This document shows positions 60,911-64,000 of a stretch of 64,000 nt of DNA, in pieces; position 1 is the first letter of the stretch; every line of letters starts with the position of its first letter. Source of the DNA: Sphingobium lactosutens (GTDB taxonomy: Bacteria > Pseudomonadota > Alphaproteobacteria > Sphingomonadales > Sphingomonadaceae); the NCBI RefSeq assembly GCF_013393185.1, contig NZ_QJQX01000040.1, forward strand, positions 1 to 64,000, written 5' to 3'. The notes below the pieces were generated by a model. The model was given only the letters and a program-made list of their open reading frames with translations. It ran no database searches and was not told the DNA's origin. A program made the translations under genes and the position numbers.

Positions 60911-62952
60911 CAGCGGAGCAGTCCGGTCAGGGTGGCGGGGGTCAGCAATTGCGGCAAGGTCTGGGCCTCCTTGCCCGGCGCGTACCAAAGATAGAGGGGA
61001 ACGCCCGAACGGCCCTGGCTTTCGAGGAAGCGGGTGATGGCGGGATCGGCATTGGTCCAGTCGCCGACCATGACGGTGACGCCTGCCTTCTCGAACGCCG
61101 CGCGGGTTTCGGCGCGGTCGATGGCGGCGGCTTCGTTCGCCTTGCAGGTCAGGCACCAGTCGGCGGTGAAATAGAGAAAGACCGGCTTCTTCGCGGCGCG
61201 CAGCTCACCCAGTTTCTGGACATCGAAATGGACAATCTCGTCGCTGTTTTTCGACACCGCGGGCGCGCTGGTCGGGAGAGCGACGCTTGCCCCGGCGAGC
61301 AGGGCGATGGCGGCGATGGCCGCGACAATGCCGCCACCCTTGCCGATCCGCTGGCGACCGCCCAGCCACCAGAGCAGCAGCGCCAGCAGCAGCGCTGCCC
61401 CCAGACCGATGGTCATGCCCGGCACGCCGCGTTGCTGCCCCAGCAGCCAGGCAAGGCCCAGCCCGGTCAGGAACATGGGGATGGCAAGGATCTTCTGGAA
61501 CTTGCCCATCCAGCCACCGGGCTTAGGCAAACGATTGCGCAGCGCGGGAATAAAGGCGAGCAGCAGGAAGGGCAGCGCGAGCCCCAGCCCCAGCCCCGCA
61601 AATATCGCGAGCGCGGCGGGCAGCGGCAGCAGCAGCGCCGCCCCCATCGCCGCCGCCATGAAGGGACCGGTGCAGGGCGTCGCGACGAAGGCCACCAGCG
61701 CGCCGGTCCAGAAGGAGCCGACAACGCCGCCCTTGCCGACAAGCCCCTCGCCGCCGCCATAGGCGCGCAATTCGAACAGGCCCGCGAGGTTGAAGGCGAT
61801 CGCCGTGACCAGCAGCAGTAGCGCCAGGATGATGCGCGGATCCTGCAACTGGAAGGCCCAGCCGACCGCGCTCCCCGCCGTCCGCAGCGCCAGCAGCAGC
61901 CCGCCCAGCGCCAGGCAGGTGAGGATCACGCCCAGCGTATAGGCCAGCGCTTCCCGCCGCACGCTGCGTTCGTCGCCGCCCGCCTTGGCCAGCTTCATCG
62001 CCTTGAGGCCCAGGATCGGGAAGACGCAGGGCATGATGTTGAGCAGCAATCCGCCCAGGATCGCGCCGCCCAGCGCGGCAAGGATCGCGCGCCACTGGCC
62101 GCCCCCGCCAGATGCCGACGCCACCTCGCCGGGTCTGGCGGTCAGCAGGAAACCGACATGATCGCCGGTCCGCAGCACCGCCTGCACGGTGCCGCGCGCC
62201 GTTTGATCTTGGCCGCCTTCGCCCGCGTCCGTTTCAACCAGCAGCCGGTCGCCATCGCGCGTCACCCTCTGCGGCGCGGCATAGCGCAGCAGCCCTTCGG
62301 CCAGCGCGAAGAGATGAACGTCGTGCGCCTGCGCGCTGGCGGGGAACGGCACTGACAGGCGCAGCTTGCCGTCCTTCAGCGCATAGGTTGCTTCCGATCC
62401 CAGCGGCCGGGGCAGATGGCCGCGCCAGCCATCGAAGCGCGCGCGCTCCGCCGACGCGACGCTGCCGTCGCCGGCGATCAGGTCCAGCGTCAACTCGCCG
62501 CTTTCGGGCACGCAGACCTTGTCGGTGCAGGCCAGCCATTGCGCCTTCGCCCGCACCGGCAGGCGCGTACCCGGCGCGATGTCGGTCGCGACCTTCAGGT
62601 CCGCCAGCACCGCATAGGGGCCTTCATAGACATGGTTCATAAGGCCGGAGATCAGCAGCGTTTCTGGCACCGGATAGCGCAGCGCGCCGACGGTCACGCC
62701 CTTGGGCAGCGTCCAGTCGACGGTCATGCCAAGGCCCGCGTCGCCCGGATTTTCCCAATAGCCGTGCCAGCCCGCTTCGGGGACCATGGCGAAGGCGATG
62801 GTCGTGCCCTTGCCCGGCGCGGGACTGTCGCTTTCGCTGTCCAGTTGCGCGGCGATATGCGCCGTGCCGCCGCCGAAAGCGCTTTGCGCCGCTGCGGTGG
62901 ACAGGCCTGCCAACAGGGCAAGCGTCATGAATATGACTTGAAAAATCCGCAT
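60910..62952 (-). CDS. DsbD/ScsB-like protein-disulfide reductase
   Basis: 680 residues. The N-terminal periplasmic domain has AFAMVPEAGWHGYWENPGDA and a Cys in WLACTDKVCVPE. The membrane core of about eight helices contains IMPCVFPILGLKAM and ATPCTGPFMAA, the two active cysteines of DsbD-like transporters. The C-terminal thioredoxin domain has YFTADWCLTCKANE (CxxC). It should carry electrons from cytoplasmic thioredoxin to periplasmic partners. It starts with a signal peptide (IFMTLALLAGLSTAAAQ). Confidence 0.93.
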   Translation of the reverse strand: MRIFQVIFMTLALLAGLSTAAAQSAFGGGTAHIAAQLDSESDSPAPGKGTTIAFAMVPEAGWHGYWENPGDAGLGMTVDWTLPKGVTVGALRYPVPETLLISGLMNHVYEGPYAVLADLKVATDIAPGTRLPVRAKAQWLACTDKVCVPESGELTLDLIAGDGSVASAERARFDGWRGHLPRPLGSEATYALKDGKLRLSVPFPASAQAHDVHLFALAEGLLRYAAPQRVTRDGDRLLVETDAGEGGQDQTARGTVQAVLRTGDHVGFLLTARPGEVASASGGGGQWRAILAALGGAILGGLLLNIMPCVFPILGLKAMKLAKAGGDERSVRREALAYTLGVILTCLALGGLLLALRTAGSAVGWAFQLQDPRIILALLLLVTAIAFNLAGLFELRAYGGGEGLVGKGGVVGSFWTGALVAFVATPCTGPFMAAAMGAALLLPLPAALAIFAGLGLGLALPFLLLAFIPALRNRLPKPGGWMGKFQKILAIPMFLTGLGLAWLLGQQRGVPGMTIGLGAALLLALLLWWLGGRQRIGKGGGIVAAIAAIALLAGASVALPTSAPAVSKNSDEIVHFDVQKLGELRAAKKPVFLYFTADWCLTCKANEAAAIDRAETRAAFEKAGVTVMVGDWTNADPAITRFLESQGRSGVPLYLWYAPGKEAQTLPQLLTPATLTGLLR

Positions 62953-63028
62953 CGGGCCTCTGGTCGCGTGGATGCAAGGGGGCTAGGTCGCTCCCTATCC
63001 GCCGTCAAGGCATGAGAAGGTACTGCAT

Positions 63029-64000
63029 ATGTTGAAGAGAGTCGCCGCCGCCCTGCTGCTCGCCACCGCCCTTGTCCCGGTCGCGCCGATCATGGCGCAA
63101 AGCCCGGCTCCGGCCCCTGCTGCCGCAGCGCCCGCAACAGCCGCCTTCGCGACTCCCCCCAAGCTGATCGTCGCGATCAGCGTCGACCAGTTTTCCGCCG
63201 ACCTGTTCAGCGAATATCGCCAATATTACACCGGCGGCCTCAAGCGGTTGACGAGCGAGGGCGCGGTCTTCCCGCGCGGCTATCAGAGCCATGCCGCGAC
63301 CGAAACCTGCCCCGGCCACTCGACCATCCTGACCGGCAGCCGCCCGTCGCGCACCGGCATCATCGCCAATACCTGGTTCGACCTCGACACCCAGCGCGAT
63401 GACAAAGCGGTCTATTGCGCCGAGGACGAAACCCAGCCGGGCACCAACAGCAACGATTATGTCGCGTCGCCGCTGCACCTTAAGGTGCCGACGCTGGGCG
63501 GCCGGATGAAGATCGCCAACCCCGCCACGCGCGTGGTGTCGGTCGCCGGCAAGGACCGCGCCGTCATCATGATGGGCGGGCCGACCGCCGACCAGAGCTG
63601 GTGGCTGACGCCCAGGGGCTATGTCAGCTACAAGGGCATTGCCACCCCGCCGCTGGTCGCCAAGGTGAACGAGCAGCTCGCCGCGCGCCTCGCCCAGCCC
63701 AATCCGGGCTTCGAGCTGCCGCCCCAGTGCGCGGCGAAGGATTTCGCGGTCAATATCGGCGCTGGCCAGACCGTCGGCGATGGCCGCTTCGCGCGCGAGG
63801 CGGGCGATTTCAAGAAGTTCCGCGCCTCACCCGAACAGGATGCGCTGACGCTGGTGCTGGCCGCCGGCGCGATCGAGAGCATGAACCTTGGCAAGCAGGC
63901 GCAGACCGACATCATCTCGATCGGCCTGTCGGCGACCGACTATGTCGGCCACACCTACGGCACCGAAGGCACGGAAAGCTGCATCCAGGTCGACCGGCTG
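63029..64000 (+). CDS. phoK: PhoK-type alkaline phosphatase (incomplete at window end)
   Basis: 324 codons seen, in frame to the window edge, with AGAAGG before the ATG. A signal peptide ends near PIMAQS, followed by a Pro/Ala-rich stretch and the core starting PPKLIVAISVDQFSADLFSE. The nucleophile Thr lies in AATETCPGHSTILTG (Thr93 by this numbering), and VSVAGKDRAVIMMGG holds the Lys/Arg pair. DIISIGLSATDYVGH adds metal ligands. The sequence is very close to what I recall of PhoK from Sphingomonas sp. BSAR-1, a calcium-dependent secreted phosphatase of about 559 residues, so the last 40% is missing here. Confidence 0.9.
   Translation, partial: MLKRVAAALLLATALVPVAPIMAQSPAPAPAAAAPATAAFATPPKLIVAISVDQFSADLFSEYRQYYTGGLKRLTSEGAVFPRGYQSHAATETCPGHSTILTGSRPSRTGIIANTWFDLDTQRDDKAVYCAEDETQPGTNSNDYVASPLHLKVPTLGGRMKIANPATRVVSVAGKDRAVIMMGGPTADQSWWLTPRGYVSYKGIATPPLVAKVNEQLAARLAQPNPGFELPPQCAAKDFAVNIGAGQTVGDGRFAREAGDFKKFRASPEQDALTLVLAAGAIESMNLGKQAQTDIISIGLSATDYVGHTYGTEGTESCIQVDRL

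Overview
The window is GC-rich, densely coding DNA from an alphaproteobacterium, most likely a sphingomonad close to Sphingobium/Sphingomonas. The grounds are the 1.5 kb-codon NAD-dependent glutamate dehydrogenase, the Suv3-like helicase / S4 protein / FdxA / CarD gene order, UbiK and TspO neighbours, a PhoK-type alkaline phosphatase at the right edge, and several dispersed hairpin repeats of the kind that fill sphingomonad intergenic spaces. GC-rich codon bias also opens very long false reading frames opposite real genes; these are left out.

Layout. 1-3.1 kb: etfB-etfA and sucC, with TTTGCAAA repeats upstream of sucC. 3.1-9.7 kb: a small lipoprotein, an iron-permease-like protein, NhaA, an NfrB-like glycosyltransferase overlapping an NfrA-C-terminus-like gene, and a TauE/TIGR02186 pair. 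9.8-10.8 kb: a threonine/serine dehydratase flanked by structured repeats. 10.9-20.6 kb: a self-contained type I secretion cassette (PAS-LuxR regulator, ABC exporter, HlyD adaptor, TolC, an RTX-repeat protein, an M23 peptidase). 20.6-24.7 kb: a decayed 3.8 kb integrative element in the 3' end of tRNA-Thr(CGT), with an intact P4-type integrase, recognisable att repeats, candidate integrase arm sites, a truncated KAP-type NTPase and a scrap of an older integrase.

24.8-31.2 kb: a PAS_5-like protein and NAD-GDH. 31.3-35.7 kb: an MlaA homologue without a lipobox, then a PepSY / DUF2271 / DUF4198 / ApbE operon that reads as an extracytoplasmic flavinylation system; its DUF2271 member carries an ApbE target motif and two Fur-like boxes precede the operon. 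35.7-42.0 kb: housekeeping genes (Trm112, Lon-domain protein, TPR-thioredoxin, MipA, DUF2141, sterol desaturase, prephenate dehydratase, cytochrome c, GNAT). 42.1-43.1 kb: an AT-rich secreted orphan and a tiny membrane ORF. 43.2-46.2 kb: two nucleotidyltransferases around a polysaccharide flippase. 46.2-52.3 kb: M23 peptidase, Suv3 helicase, S4 protein, FdxA, CarD. 52.3-64 kb: nested repeats, a half-size asparaginase, ProC, YbjN, UbiK, TspO, an RND pump with adaptor, TlyA, a DsbD-like reductase and the start of phoK.

The most distinctive parts are the RTX secretion cassette, the flavinylation operon with its probable CTG start for apbE, and the small decayed island whose integration sites can still be read. 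All functional statements come from reading the sequence and recalling family features; no database search was run.
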